The notes: generated from the letters alone by a model not told the origin. Counted from the first letter of the stretch, positions 34,330 through 47,330 are shown. The stretch: DNA of 64,000 nucleotides from Rhinopithecus roxellana (GCF_007565055.1 NC_044567.1:47640260-47704259); one strand, 5' to 3'. Numbers and translations: made by a program.

Positions 34330-35165
34330 CGAGGTAACAAATGTATTGGGCTAATGTGTGAGAAACCGGTGTCTCCTTCACTGTGGGTGGAAGTGCAGGT
34401 TGATACAGTCTTTTTGGTGAAGAACTTGGCAATATCTTCCCACTGTACAGTATGTACATCCTTTGTGTTTCCACATATAGCCATTCTGGGGAAATACTGA
34501 CGTATACAGACAAAGAAGCAAGTACGAAATCATCAGTATAGTATTGTTTGTGATAGCAAAAAGACTAGAAGCCACCTCAATGTTCAAAAATTAGAGCTTG
34601 GATAAATAAAATATGAGCCATTCATATGATGTAATTTTAGATAACAGGTTGTTTTATTTTTGAGGAGGGCGCTTGCTCTGCTGTTGCTCAGACTGGAGTG
34701 CAGTGGCATGATCATGGCTCACCATAGCCTCGACCTCCCAGACTCAAGTGATCCTCCCACTTCAGCCTCCCAAGTAGCTGGGACAGCCATGCCAACATGC
34801 CGAGCTAATTTTAATTTTTTGTAGAGACAAGGTCTCACTGTGTTGCCTATGGCTGGTCTCGAACTTCTGGACTCAGACGGTCCTCCTGCCTTAGTTTCCC
34901 AAAGTGCTGGGATGATAGGCATGAGCCACCACACACAGCTGACACTTACTTTTTTAAAAAGGAAAAAAAAAGACACTAACCTGGAAAATTCTCCAAGACA
35001 TAAAATGAAGTATATAAAGCAAAATAATATATAACACTTCATTTATGCAAAAAGGAAATATTTATATGAACACGTGTATATTTAAAAGCATAGGAAAAGG
35101 CTTTAGAAAAACACACAGCAAACCACTAATATTGATGATCTCCCGGAAGGTCATTCTGCACATCT
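34330..35165 (+). repeat. old L1 (L1M-like), split by an Alu
   Basis: Forward L1 pieces on both sides of the Alu: ggaagtgcaggttgatacag and gatagcaaaaagactagaag before, gcaaaataatatataacac after. Confidence 0.75.
34648..34940 (-). repeat. old Alu (AluJ-like)
   Basis: Reverse Alu with many changes, inside the L1. Confidence 0.9.
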
Positions 35166-35193
35166 GTATTGCTTGAATTTTTCATCACACGAG

Positions 35194-35474
35194 TTCATTC
35201 ACTCTGTAGCTCAGGCTGGAGTGCAGTGGTGTGATCTCGGCTCACTGCAAGCTCCACCTCGGGGTTCACACAATTCTCCTGCCTCAGCCTCCCAAGTAGC
35301 TGGAACTACAGGCACCTGCCACCACGCCTGGCTAATTTTTCATATTTTTATTTTTAGTAGAGATGGGATTTCATCATGTTAGCCAAGATGGTCTCAATCT
35401 CCTGACCTCGTGATCTTCCTGCCTCGGCCTCCCAAAGTGCTGGGATTACAGGCATGAGCCACTGTGCCCAACCA
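35194..35474 (-). repeat. Alu without visible T tail
   Basis: Starts at cattcactctgtagctcagg and ends gtgcccaacc. Confidence 0.93.
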
Positions 35475-35529
35475 AAAATGAACTTTTAAAGATTATGTTA
35501 CGTAAGTTAACATGGTCATATTTAGGTCA

Positions 35530-36850
35530 CTTTTAGAGAGAGGCGTTGGAGCCCTCCCCTTGCTGACAGTGCTCCGGCGGGTCCACCTGCAGGCTCTTTG
35601 GGGCTGTCCTGCCTGGCCCCACTCTCTCACCAAGGCCAGGCTGCTCATCAGCCTAGAATCCAGGCAGCCACTTTGGACTTGGATTTGGGCTTGCCCTTTG
35701 CTGTCCTCTGTGCTGCCTGGGGTCATTGCCCTCCGTCCTGTACTGTGCTGCTGACACAGGCTTTTTCTCGGATCTGCTTCACCAGCTGGAGACCTCCATG
35801 GCTGGTGACACCCCTGCCAGGGCCTCACTTGGCCCTGGGCTCACTGCAGGAACTACCTCACCCATCAGCCCAGCGGGCTGTGCTTGGCTTGTGCTCCTGC
35901 TCAGATCTTGTGTTCACTGTGGGATCCACACTTAGCCTGCAGCTGGATTGAGCGTGCCACGACCAGCTTCCACCCTGGGCGCCAGTGTCTGGATAAGGGG
36001 AACGCAGCGGTGTGTGAACGGGGATGCCAGCAAACCCGAAGCCCCAGAGGGGGTGTTACAGCATGCTAACAGCTCTTTTAGTCCCATGGTCCCACTCCAT
36101 TCTGGCTCCAGGGCTGGCCTGGCTCCACCGCTGCTTCCTGTCACATGGGGCAGCTGCCCTCCACCAGCAGAGGGCAGAGAACCACAGTGTGAGAGCCTTT
36201 GTTGTACCTGCATTTGGCAGGTCCCAAATTCTTGTCCCACATCCAAAAAGAACCAGGTTATGCTGACAACCAAAGGATAAGGAGAGCTTTATTGAGTGAC
36301 AGCTCTCAGCAAAGAGGGGACCCAAGAGGGCAGCCTCCTCTCCAAAGTTGGATGGTCTCTTCCCAACTGAAGGAGGGCAGTCCCCCAGTGTGGCTGAGGC
36401 TGAGGCTTTTATGAGCTCAGAATGGGGAGTGCATGCTGGTTAGTTTGTGAGTACGCAAAAAAGGCTAAAACAAAGGCACCACTCAAAGGTGGGCATGGCA
36501 GTGTAAAAAATCATTTAGGAAAGTGTAGATACATGTAAAATAGGTGAAGGATGAGGATGAATTAGATGAAAGTGTGCCAAATGGGAAAAGAGGTTCCCAG
36601 TCTGGTCCATGGATTTATGAAGGCCTATAGCTTGGCTTTCAGGCTTTAAGCTGTCTTTGGTTTGAGGATGGGGTTTCACTGGGAACCCACCCCTGTCTGC
36701 CTAGGAATTTGTCTGCCTCCTGCAGCTATCACTGCTCCATCTCCTCCAGGTGCCCTGGTCCTTCTTCAGACTGAGTCGTCCTTCCTGGGTGCTTGCAACT
36801 TTAGCACCTCCAAAGATTGTGAGATGCCAATGTGAGCTAATTACCAGGGG
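35530..36850 (-). repeat. probable ERV LTR or LTR-like unit, antisense
   Basis: Contains gagagctttattgagtgac, the reverse of a Ctc-aataaagct poly(A) signal typical of LTRs, then gacccaagagggcagcctcc and a T-rich start side. High G/C 35.5-36.2 kb. Edges and family not fixed; the several open frames in it are not conserved-looking. Confidence 0.45.
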
Positions 36851-36992
36851 TGCCCAGTCTGAGACCTTCTCTTTGCTCACCTAGCATTTCTGTGCTGCTA
36901 GGGAATCTTGTCCAGGCCCCCATGGGTGGTCATGAGTGCTTGTCCCAGCTCCAACCACCAAAGACAAAGCAGGCTTGGTATTCACCTCCTTA

Positions 36993-36993
<1 letters not shown>

Positions 36994-37057
<64 letters not shown>

Positions 37058-37632
37058 CGGAGTCTCCCTCTGTCGCCCAGGCTGGAGTGCAGTGGCCGGA
37101 TCTCAGCTCACTGCAAGCTCCGCCTCCCGGGTTCCCACCATTCTCCTGCCTCAGCCTCCGGAGTAGCTGGGACTACAGGCACCCGCCACCGCGCCGGGCT
37201 AGTTTTTTGTATTTTTTTAGTAGAGACGGGGTTTCACTGTATTAGCCAGGATGGTCTCGATCTCCTGACCTCGTGATCCGCCCGTCTCAGCCTCCCAAAG
37301 TGCTGGGATTACAGGCTTGAGCCACCGCGCCTGGCCTATTATTATTATTTTTGAGATAGAATCTCCCTCTGTTGCCCAGGCTGGAGTGCAGTGGCGCCAT
37401 GTCTGCTCACCACGACTTCTGCCTCCCAGGCTCAAGTGATTCTCCTGCCTCAGCCTCCCAAGTAGCTGGGACTACAGGCACACACCACCATGTCTGGCTA
37501 ATTTTTGTATTTTTGGTAGAGATGAAGTTTCACTATGTTGGCCAGGCTGGTCTCAAACTCCTGACCTCAAGATCTGCCTGCCTTGACCTCCCAAAGTGCT
37601 GGGATTACAGGCGTGAGCCACAGCGCCCAGCC
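36994..37632 (-). repeat. outer Alu with (TTA)n tail, split by a younger Alu
   Basis: Reverse Alu body at 37345-37632; its tail (TTATTATTA) lies on both sides of the inner Alu. tcacctcctt occurs at both outer edges. Confidence 0.9.
37024..37336 (-). repeat. AluY, monkey type, inserted in the tail of another Alu
   Basis: Long T run then young reverse Alu ending ggcttgagccaccgcgcctg. Confidence 0.95.
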
Positions 37633-37633
37633 T

Positions 37634-39772
37634 CACCTCCTTCTTTGACTGTCATTGGGGTTTTACTTCCACATCTCTTTCGCTGAGATTCTGTAATTTG
37701 GGTAGGAGAGAGGGCAAGCATCCTACTCAGGCTTGTATGGAACATTCAGTGTTCTTCCCTTGTTATTTCGTTCACTCTTTAGCTCACCCGAGCAGCCTTT
37801 TCTCTAGGAACCTCTTAGTATAGAACAGAGGTCAGAGACCGCCAGGCATCAGGGTGGACCGTGTCTCTCAACCTTCTAGGCCCTCAGCCAACTTACAACA
37901 CCCATCTTCTCAGGGAGTGACTTCACTGCCCACCTGTTACTGTCTCTGCAGTTGAGCGGAGGCCCGAATTTCATACCTGCATAGAGAGCTCAGCTGGGGG
38001 ACTGGTCAGCGGTTCCCAAGCACACATTCACCATCTCTCCCAGAAGCTCTTCAAATCCTCTTGTCACCGAACCTCCAGGCAGCCCCAGATGGGCCCCAGC
38101 ACACTAAACCTGGCTTCATAGCTTACGCGTTCACTCTGAGGTTCTAAATGACACAGAGACAATTCATTTCTTTGGCCACTTTTCCTAAAGGTACCAGGAA
38201 AACCCATGCCATGTTGGGATGAGCAAAGTGCTAAAAAGTGTTCTTGAATGTCTCATGTTCGGCGATTACATCTCCAGGAAAAACTACTGTAATTGGAGAG
38301 AAACCAGCTGTGAGATAGAACAGGAACTGACTCACCTGGGGGCACTCCCAGGAGACCTTGTATTTGTATATACTTCCTGCCCTACTGTCTGCTCTGCCTT
38401 CCTTTCTGGTGGCATTGAGGTACAAATTGTTCCATGTGTGTCCAGCCCAGCAAAGGCTAACTGGAAGAAGGCACAGTCTTCATTTTGGTGACTTTCATCA
38501 CCGTGAGGATGAGGTGACCTGTGCTCACAGTCCTCCTTTCAGAATTGAGTGTGCTGAGGGGCTCCAGCTGAAAGCAAATAAGTGTCTGGGCCCAGCCGTA
38601 GGCCTGGGGATGGTCTGACACAGAGGCAGGCGGTGTGACCACTGCATTCATCAGACCCACTTCCTTTGACCTACAGGAGTGATCACCCTGCATTTTCCAT
38701 CCTTCTCATCAGATTGCATTGGGTCTGATGGAAGCTGGATGTGGAGAGTAGGGTCACTCCTCTAGGTGGGAGACGTGCCCTCCATGTGGGACTCCATGGG
38801 GGAGAACACAGGTGTGTGCGGGGTGGGGAGATGGCTGGCTGTGAGCAGAGATTTTATAATATCTTCTTATGAGGTGGAAAGATGGCGGTTATGACAATGC
38901 AGATTTCATTCCTGCACAAGACTCTCCAGACTTCAGAGCAGACAGAACATTCTCCCAAGGGCCAGACTGTGAAAATGGGGGACTTAGAGTGAGAGTGGAA
39001 CTTCCGAAGAAGCTGAGGGAAGAACCCAGAAGCATGAAGGAAGAAATGGGAGTCCGGCCGACAATGAGGGCTCCTCACTGGCGAGCAGATCCGCACGCTG
39101 GTATTGCTGGTCTCTCCAGCCCACCATGACATTATCACATCATTCCCACCCTGCAGGACAGGCACAGCTGCTGTCTTCCTTACAGCCACAGTCTTCCTGG
39201 AACTGAGGAAAGAACAGAGCACAACCAAAAAGCCTTCTGTCTTATAACCCAGTGTCCTATGTCTTGCTCTATTTGGTTCATTAAATCTGATTCATCCAGA
39301 CTATCTTGTTAGATTTGTATCTTTCTTTGACATCAGTAATGATCCTCAGATGTCTTGGAAGCCCCCAGGAGCTCATGCTCCCCTGGAGATAGCAGCTTCT
39401 GTGGCTACTCACGTGTAATTTAGAGGAAAGGCTCAAACAAGTGAAGTCCTTACTTGTGCCCTTCCTGGCAATTTTCACAGGGGATGGGGCAAACCACAGA
39501 ACAGTCCAGCCTCTGTCTGTGGTACCCGAGGCTTTTCTGCTCCAGGCTTGAGTGCCCCTTCCCATGCCAAAGCGAACATGCCAAGATTTCTCCCAAGGAT
39601 TGCTCACAATCTTTCCAGCCACTGTTTGGGGTTCCAGGGAATATCCAAAGATGCTATGAGTAACCTCATGAAGATGGAAGTAGACTGGCCTTACTAACTG
39701 CTGACCTCCTTCCCCAGGAGGAATGGTAACACCTGCAGTTGACTCAAGGTTTAATGGCTGAGAGAATAAACA
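37634..39772. other. no gene recognised
   Basis: About 2.1 kb of non-Alu sequence. The 167-codon reverse frame (39281-39784) and the 124-codon reverse frame (38854-39228) have no recognisable domain, signal peptide or splice context. Confidence 0.5.
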
Positions 39773-40442
39773 CAGGCACACCACATTTTATTGGTACCTC
39801 ACTTTGTTGTACTTCACGGATACTGCACTTTTTCACAAATTGAAGGTTTGTGTCTACCTTCCATTGAGCAAGTCCATCAGTACCATTTTTTCCCAACAGC
39901 ATGTGTTTACTCTGTGTCTCTCGTAATTCTCCCAATATTTCAAACTTTTCACTATTATTACGTGTTATGGTGATCTGGGCTCAGCCATCTTTGATGTTAT
40001 TATTGTCATTGTTTTGAGGTATCACAAATCATGCTCATGTAAGACAGTGAACTTAACCCATAAATGTTGTGTATGTTCTGACTGCTCCACACACCAGCTG
40101 TTCTCCCATCTCTCTCCTTCTCCTCAGACCTCTTTATTCCCTTAAACACAAAAATATTGAAATGAGGCCAATGAATAACCCTACAATGGACCTCTAAGTG
40201 TTCAAGTGAAAGGAAGAGTCTCATATCTCTTACTTTATATCAAAAGTTAGCAAATGCATAAGCTTAGTGAGGAAGGCACGTTGAAAGCTGAGACAGGCTG
40301 AAAGCTAAGCCTCTTGCACCTGAAAGTCAAGTTGTGAATGCAAAGGAAAAGTTCTGGAAGGAAATTAAAAGTGCTACTCCGGTGAACATACGAATGATAC
40401 AAAAGCAAAGCAGTCTTAACTGCTGATACGGAGAAAGTTTGA

Positions 40443-40850
40443 GTGTCCTGGATAGAAGATCAAACCAGCCACAACATTCCCTTAAGCCAAAACCTAATCA
40501 AAGCCCTAACTGTCTTCAACTCTGTCAAGGCTGAGAGAAGTAAGGAGGTTGCAGAAGACAAGTTTGAAGCTAGCAGAGATTGGCTCATGAGGTTTAAGGA
40601 AAGAAGATGGAGATGTACAAGTCATCTCCGTAACAGAAAAGTGCAAGGTGAAGCTGTAAATGCTGAGGGAGAAGCTGCAGCAAGGTATTCAGAAGTTTTA
40701 GCTAAGATCATTGATGAAGGTGGCTACACTAAAGAACAGATTTTCAGTGGAGACAAAATAGCCTCCTATTGGAAGAAGATGCTATCTGGGAATATTTTAT
40801 TGCTAGAAAGAAGTCAATGCCTGGCCCCAAAACTTCAAAGAACAGGCTGA
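40443..40850 (+). pseudogene. Tigger1 transposase remnant
   Basis: 135-codon open piece. DNA-binding CENP-B/Tc5-type part (EASRDWLMRFKERR) precedes the start of the DDE catalytic domain (EQIFSGDKIASYWKKML; usual NVDET changed but Asp kept). It ends early by stop; the full transposase is several hundred residues. Confidence 0.88.
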
Positions 40851-40894
40851 CTCTTGCTAAGAGCTAATGCAGCTGGTGACTTTTAGTTGAAGCC

Positions 40895-41212
40895 GGCCAA
40901 ACGCCGTGGCTCACGCCTGTAATCCCAGCACTTTGGGAGGCTAAGGTGCGCAGATCACGAGGTCAGGAGTTCAAGAGCAGCCTGGCCAACATGGAGAAAC
41001 CCTATCTCTACTAAAAATACAAAAATTAGCTGGGCATGGTGGCACATGCCTATAATCCCAGCTAGTTGGCAGGCTAAGTCAGGAGAATTGCTTGAACCGG
41101 GACCCAAGAGGCGGAGGTTGCAGTAAGCCTAGATCCCGCCACTGCACTCCATCCTGGGCTACACAGCAAAACTCCATAATAAATAAATAAATAAACAAAA
41201 AAAATAAATAAA
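40895..41212 (+). repeat. Alu in Tigger1
   Basis: Forward Alu with an (AAAT)n tail, flanked by ttgaagcc at 40887-40894 and 41213-41220. Confidence 0.95.
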
Positions 41213-41567
41213 TTGAAGCCAATGCTCATTTACCATTTCACAAATCCTAGGGGCCTTAAGATTTATCCTAAATCTACTCTACCCATGCTCTAAAAATGGA
41301 AAAATAAAGCCTAAATGACATCACATCTGTTGACACCATGATTCACTGAATATTTTAAACTCACTATTGAAACTTACTACTCAGAAAGATTCCGTTCAAA
41401 ACATTATTGCTCACTGACAATGCACCTGGTCACCCAAGAGCTCTGCTAGAGATGTACAAGGAGATGAATGCTCTTTTCATGCCTCCTAACACAACATCCA
41501 TTCTGAAGCTCATGGATCAAGGAGTGATTTTGACTTCCTAGTCTTATTATTTAAGAAATCCATTTTA

Positions 41568-41877
41568 GGCCGGGCGTGGTGGCTCAAGCCTGTAATCCCA
41601 GCACTTTGGGAGGCCGAGACGGGTGGATCACGAGGTCAGGAGGTCGAGACCATCCTGGCTAACACGGTGAAACCCCGTCTCTACTAAAAAAAAAATACAA
41701 AAATCTAGCCGGGCGAGGTGGCGGGCGCCTGTAGTCCCAGCTACTCGGGAGGCTGAGGCAGGAGAATGGCGTAAACTCGGGAGGCGGAGCTTGCAGTGAG
41801 CTGAGATCCGGCCACTGCACTCCAGCCTGGGCGACAGAGCGAGACTCCGTCTCAAAAAAAAAAAAAAAAAAAAAAAA
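41568..41877 (+). repeat. AluY, monkey type, in Tigger1
   Basis: Forward young Alu (ggccgggcgtggtggctcaa), flanked by perfect 15-bp duplications aagaaatccatttta at 41553-41567 and 41878-41892. Confidence 0.97.
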
Positions 41878-42451
41878 AAGAAATCCATTTTATAAGGCTA
41901 GAGCTACCATAGATAGTGATTCCTCTGATAGGTCTGGGCAAAGTAAATTGAAACCTTCTGGTAAGGATTCACCATTCTAGGTGCCATTAAGAACATCTGT
42001 GATTCATGGGATGAGGTCAAAATACCAACATTAAGAGAAGTTTGGAAGTTTATTCAAGCCCTAGCGGATGACTTCAGCGGAGGAAGTCACCGCAGATGTG
42101 GTAAAAATAGAAAGAGAACTAGAATTAGAATTAGATGTGACTGAATTGCTGCAATCTCATATAAAAATTGAATGAATGAGAAGTTGCTTCTTATGGATGA
42201 GCAAAGAAAGTGGTTTTTTGAGACGGAATCTACTCCTGGTAAAGATGTTGCAAACATTATTGGAATGACAAGAAAAGACTGAGATTATTACATAAGCTTA
42301 GTTGAGGAAGCAGCAGCAGGGTCTGTGAGAGGATTGACTCCAGTTTTGAAAGAAGTTCTGTTGGAGGCAAAATGCTATCAAGCAGCATACATCAAAGAAA
42401 GGATCAATCAGTGTGGCAAATTTCATTGTTGTTTCACTTTAAGAAATCACT

Positions 42452-42749
42452 GGCCGGGTCTGGTGGCTCATGCCTGGAATCCCAGCACTTTGGGAGGTGC
42501 AGGCGAGCAGATCACGAGGTCGGGAGATTGAGACCATCCTGGCTAACACAGTGAAACCCTGTCTCTACTAAAAATACAAAAAGTTAGCCAGGCATGGTGG
42601 CACACGCCTGTAATCCCAGCTACTCCAGAAGTTGAGGCTTGAACCCGGGGGGCGGAAGTTGCAGTGAGCTGAGATCACGCCACTGCACTCCAGCCTGGGT
42701 GACAAAGCAAGACTCCATCTAAAAAAAGAAAAAAGAAAAAAAAAGAAAA
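42452..42749 (+). repeat. Alu in Tigger1
   Basis: Forward Alu flanked by aagaaatcac at 42441-42450 and 42750-42759; a small deletion lies in the right half. Confidence 0.95.
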
Positions 42750-43084
42750 AAGAAATCACCACAGCCACCCCAACCTTCAGCAACCACGACCCTGATCAAT
42801 CAACAGCCACCAACTTGGAGGAAAGACCCTCCACCAGCAAAACAAACAAACAAACAAACAAACAAAAAGAATTGCTGGAGGCTCAGATAATTGTTAGCAG
42901 TTTTAGCACTAAAGTATTTCTTAGATATAATACTATTGCACACTTAACAGGCAGAAATAGAATGTCAACATAATTTTTATATGCACTGGGAAACCAAAAA
43001 TATTCATGTGACTCACTTTATTGTGATATTTGCTTTGTTGCAGTGGTCTGCAACTGAATCTGCAATATCTCCAAGCTATGCCTG

Positions 43085-43590
43085 TAGTTGGATAACTTCC
43101 CTCCCTATGTTTTCTTCCTGCAACTTAAATAATTGTAAATTACATAAGCTCCTTTCCTTCTCCTTCCACTTCGCGGCTGGCTGACCACAAGAGTACACAT
43201 TATTCTCTTCTCTTTCTCAAACAACAGGCTCTGTTCTCCTCTCTTTCTCAAGGAACAGGATCCTGCCTTAGTCTAACACTGCTGAATGAGACTGTCTGTT
43301 TAATTCTGAGTCTTAATATTTGTAATCTAAATTTTCTGAAGGTATTAGCTATATCCTCCAAGTTAGATTTTTATCAATGATAAAGGTATTTTGTCCCTCC
43401 TCTGCTGACTCCTTTTTCTGGCTTCTTCTTTGGTTCAAAACTCAGGCAGTGATAAAATGGTGTTATTATTTGACCCTGTCAAAAACTGAAACAGTGATTT
43501 TAATTGGTTGGTAATTTGGTGTGTTCTCCTTATTAGAGCTAATAAACGCATCTCCTGGTATCTGGAATGTTGCCAGTTATACATCTGGAT
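43085..43590. other. no gene recognised
   Basis: Unassigned A/T-rich sequence. It contains a ~25-base direct repeat around ctctttctcaa at 43200-43260. Confidence 0.4.
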
Positions 43591-43595
43591 ATTTG

Positions 43596-43901
43596 GATTT
43601 TTTTTTTTTTTTTTTTTTTTTTTGAGACGGAGTCTCGCTCTGTCACCAGGCTGGAGTGCAGTGGCGCAATCTTGGCTCACTGTAACCTCCTCATCCCAGG
43701 TTCAAGTGATTCTCCTGCCTCAGCCTCCCAAGTCGTTGGGACTACAGGCGTGTACCACCAGGCCCAGCTAACTTTTGTATTTTCAGTAGAGACAGGGTTT
43801 CACCATGTTGGCCAGGATGGTCTCGATCTCTTGACCTCGTGATCCGCCTGCCTCGGCCTCCCAAAGTTCTGGGATTACAGACGTGAGCCACCACACCCAG
43901 C
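43596..43901 (-). repeat. Alu
   Basis: Reverse Alu flanked by ctggatatttg at 43585-43595 and 43902-43912. Confidence 0.95.
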
Positions 43902-44039
43902 CTGGATATTTGAAATTTTAAGCAGAAACATCAGAAGCAGAAAGTGAAGTGCTTTCACCTCGCAGGGCTGTCAGTGCACTTTTGCTATCCTGCTTCATGG
44001 TCAGTTACTTCTGTGGCTCAATGACAGAATCTAGATTAC

Positions 44040-45400
44040 AGTGATGTTAACCACTTCATTGTCCCATTGAATATCCTCTGACCTGGTACATTTATGGCAT
44101 TGTGCTGGCAGGGCCTGGAGACAGATGAGGCAGATACCCTAGATGTTTTGGTAAGATACATTAATTTCTTGGGATGAAACATAAATTTTATAAAAATTCA
44201 GGTAATTACCACCTCATGGAGGTTCTCTATGGGAGATGAAGGATTCCTGTGGTCTAAAACGTAACAAAATAATAGCTTTGAGTTATGTCAAGAAAAATCA
44301 ATGTCTCTCTGGTTGACTCAGACTGAAATTTGTGTAGCTCTGACTCTTGGTCCTCAGAAACCAATAGATCTTTGATACACAAAATGTCTGGAGTTGCTCA
44401 GGAACGCTGCATAGAGCTGGAAAACCCTGATAGAAGAATCACAGTGAAAGTCCCTAGGGTTTTGGAGCAAATTCCTGTTCTCTGTGGAAAATACCTACTC
44501 TCTTTTATAGAACTAGCTACTAAACTCTGAAAAGACTGAATACCCAATCATTCCTGTGTGAGATTACCACCCGTGTTAGCTGGGTGTTATCTGATTCACT
44601 TAGCCATAAAATAGGGCATGTCCAGCAACACCCCGTCAAATGGAAAAGCTAAAAGTGTGACTGAGCCTGAGCAGACCCCAAGGCAGAAATGATCTGCATG
44701 AATAGGTTGCTCACACTCTCTGTGTATTTACTCCTGCCTCAACCCATACTAAGTCCCATGGTGATAGGAGAACGCTCTCCAGTTACTCCCAGTATTAGTT
44801 AATTCTGGGGCAGGGAGGACTGTGAGAACGTAGCACCCTTTGAGCATCTGGAGGAGTTCACAGTTCTGGGAGCTAATCAGGCAAAAGGTTTTTATGCAAA
44901 TAGCAAACTGACCATACTTATTAGAATATTAAGAGTAGCTTGGAAATTGATAGGAAGGTTTGATAGACAGTAAACAAAGGTGTCTGGCAGTAGAGAATAT
45001 AGCTATGTCCATAGAGCAAGAAGACTCTGACATGTGCCAATGTTGTATTAATACCCTGCATACTCACCACCACTGCTGGAGTCTTGGCTGCATCAGCACT
45101 GCTGGGAATATTCCCGAACTCTACCTGCATATTTGTACATTCCCTTGGATTCAACCCCTCCTAATATAATGCAGGTACTGCTGCATATGCCTCTGTACTA
45201 CTGAAAATCCACTCGTCTTGTCCCCAGAGGGAGACAGCCCAACACTTGCTATTTTCATTCAGCTCCAAGTTCAGGATCTCCTGATAGTACCCGCTTCATC
45301 TCTTGTTCTTCTGCTGATCCTGTGCTGGTACTGTATACCCCATGAAATACACTAAAAGTCAACCACCGCTAACCCACCTGGTTATAATAGTGAGAAAATG
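44040..45400 (+). pseudogene. older ERV-L-like pol fragment
   Basis: Frames over many stops resemble HERV-L pol in order. First comes an RT active-site relic (YIYGIVLA at about 44088). Then an EADTLDVLVRYI-like segment lines up with the TLDLLVRHL segment of the provirus at 18.8 kb. An RNase H-side part follows. More diverged than that provirus, so an older, different copy (HERV16/ERVL-like). Confidence 0.6.
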
Positions 45401-46348
45401 GGAGAAGAAAGAGAAAAGAAGATTAACTACAGAAACATATACCCAAGATAAAAATGAAATACGGGTAGATTGAGAGTCTTTATTTCTGAAACTGGTTGTG
45501 AGGCTGCAGCTTATTATAACAAGTTCCCGCCTCCACTATCCAATCCGTGTTCCCTTGGTCTTCCGCCACCCTCTCAACTGATTGGTGCTATTTTTTCTGG
45601 TAAGTGACTCAGATTTTTATTCTGGAAGGGATCTGAGCCCTTGATGACCCAACCTGTACGGAGTTATAGACATTTTTCACCAGCTTATATACACTGACAC
45701 AGTAAAGCAAGGAGAGACCCCAGGAATAGTCTGAGTTCCATTCATACTGTTTTTCCACACTGTCTACATTGTACAGCAGTAGTGCTATTTCCTTTTGTAG
45801 CCAGGAAATAGATGTGAAGTCAATAGAACAACCACTTTTTAGACTGCTGACAATTTTGCAGGCTTCAGGCATGCTCTGGTGAAATCATAAGCAAGGAGTG
45901 CTCTTTTGTCCTGGTCATGGCTACCTTTTGCAAGTCCATCAGCTATTTTTCAGTTAACTTCAGTCTTCCTCTTGGGGGAATCAGATAATTAAGATGACCC
46001 TCCCGTGATACTCGGTGCTGATGGAGAATCAGAGAGCTGCCTCTGCCCTGCTCATGTTTGGGCACACTGCACCTCCAGTTTTGATATAGGGATGCCTCCT
46101 CTCCATGGTTACACTGTGGAACTTTTCTATAAGACTTTCTATCATTGAGGGCCCTGCCTAGATAAAAAACCTGGAGTCTTCCACTCCAAGACTCCCAAAC
46201 ATGAAGGCATGGTCTAATTATTGCCCATTCCAGGACTCTGACCAGGGAGGCAAGAGTCAGGACACAGCACTCTTACAATTACTTCTCACTCTTTTGCTCC
46301 TGATTTCATCTTCTTCCAAAATATTTGTGTCTTAAATTTGGATTTTTA
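45400..46348. other. unassigned, probably degraded ERV interior
   Basis: No clear protein motif. It lies between the RT-like and integrase-like pieces of the second ERV fragment. Confidence 0.4.
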
Positions 46349-46653
46349 GGCTGAGCGAGGTGGCTCATGCCTGTAACCCCAGCACTTTGAGAGGCCAAGG
46401 GGGGGAGCAGATCAGCTGAGATCGGGAGTTCAAGACCAGCCTGGCCAACATAGTGAAACCTTGTCTCTACTAAAAATGCAAACAAAAATTAGCCAGGTGT
46501 AGTGGTACACGCCTGTAATCCCAGCTACCCGGGAGGCTGAGGCAGGAGAACTGCTTGAACCTAGGAGGCAGATGTTGCAGCGAGCTGAGATCGCGCCACT
46601 GCACTCCAGCCTGGGCAACAGAGTGAGACTCCATCTCAAAAAAAAAAAAAAAA
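46349..46653 (+). repeat. Alu
   Basis: Forward Alu with poly(A); tggatttt on both sides. Confidence 0.95.
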
Positions 46654-46699
46654 TGGATTTTCAGGAGCTAGACATTTGCCAACCTTATTCTTGGGTCCC

Positions 46700-47330
46700 A
46701 CCCTAACCATATCCACCTCCACCAGGGAACATGTGGTAGCCCCATATCTTATAGCCTGAATGGGGCCCTGTCACACAAGAAAGAGAATGTTTGATTTTTT
46801 ACACCTCCACACCCGGCCTGATAGTATTTGTGTCCCTGCAAAACATATTATCTCTGTTCTGGGGTTCTAACATCCCTCTTCATGGTCAGATAATTACATA
46901 CTTGTCTTGAATCTGTGTCTCCAGAAGATCTCCTTCCCAGTGCATTGCTGTGTGAGGGTTGTGTCTGCAGCCCCAACTGCCTGCCCGAGGAAAAGTTGAG
47001 TACAATTTAGTCCCCATTCACTAGGGGCTCCTATATAATCTCACAGCCTCTATATCCCAGGAAGCTCAATTAACCTGGAGAGAAGATTCTCCACCCACCT
47101 GGAATAGGTTGCAGGTGGATTTTGTACAATGGGAATTGGGGCAGGCGGGATTGGAACATGGCCCAAAGTGTTGGGCGATCATTATCCTGTGACTTGACAC
47201 AGGTTCTATGCTCCGTCTCACAGCCTGAGAGAGAGAAAACAAATTTTAGTCCACTTTAGCCCAGCTGCATTGTCATCAAAGGAGACTTCACTCAGCAACT
47301 TGATATTGGGAGGTCGGCGTCCTCTTCCTT
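46700..47330 (+). pseudogene. older ERV-L-like integrase-region fragment
   Basis: A TWNRLQVDFVQ-like stretch at about 47095 lines up with the WWQVDYIGP stretch before the integrase core of the HERV-L provirus. Downstream is interrupted by stops. Confidence 0.5.

Larger units (their letters stand above)
39773..43084 (+). mobile_element. Tigger1 (pogo-type) DNA transposon, split by three Alus
   Basis: Terminal repeats caggcacaccacattttatt on the left and ...agctatgcctg on the right, with TA after the right end. Removing the three Alus leaves about 2.4 kb, the usual Tigger1 length. It holds a broken transposase and 3' non-coding part. Confidence 0.93.

Noticed and set aside
36908..37276. open frame with Leu/Phe runs
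   Set aside because: Consists of (TTA)n and Alu sequence.
39281..39784. 167-codon - strand open frame
   Set aside because: No signal peptide, domain or splice context; it ends at the Tigger1 edge. Kept only as unassigned sequence.
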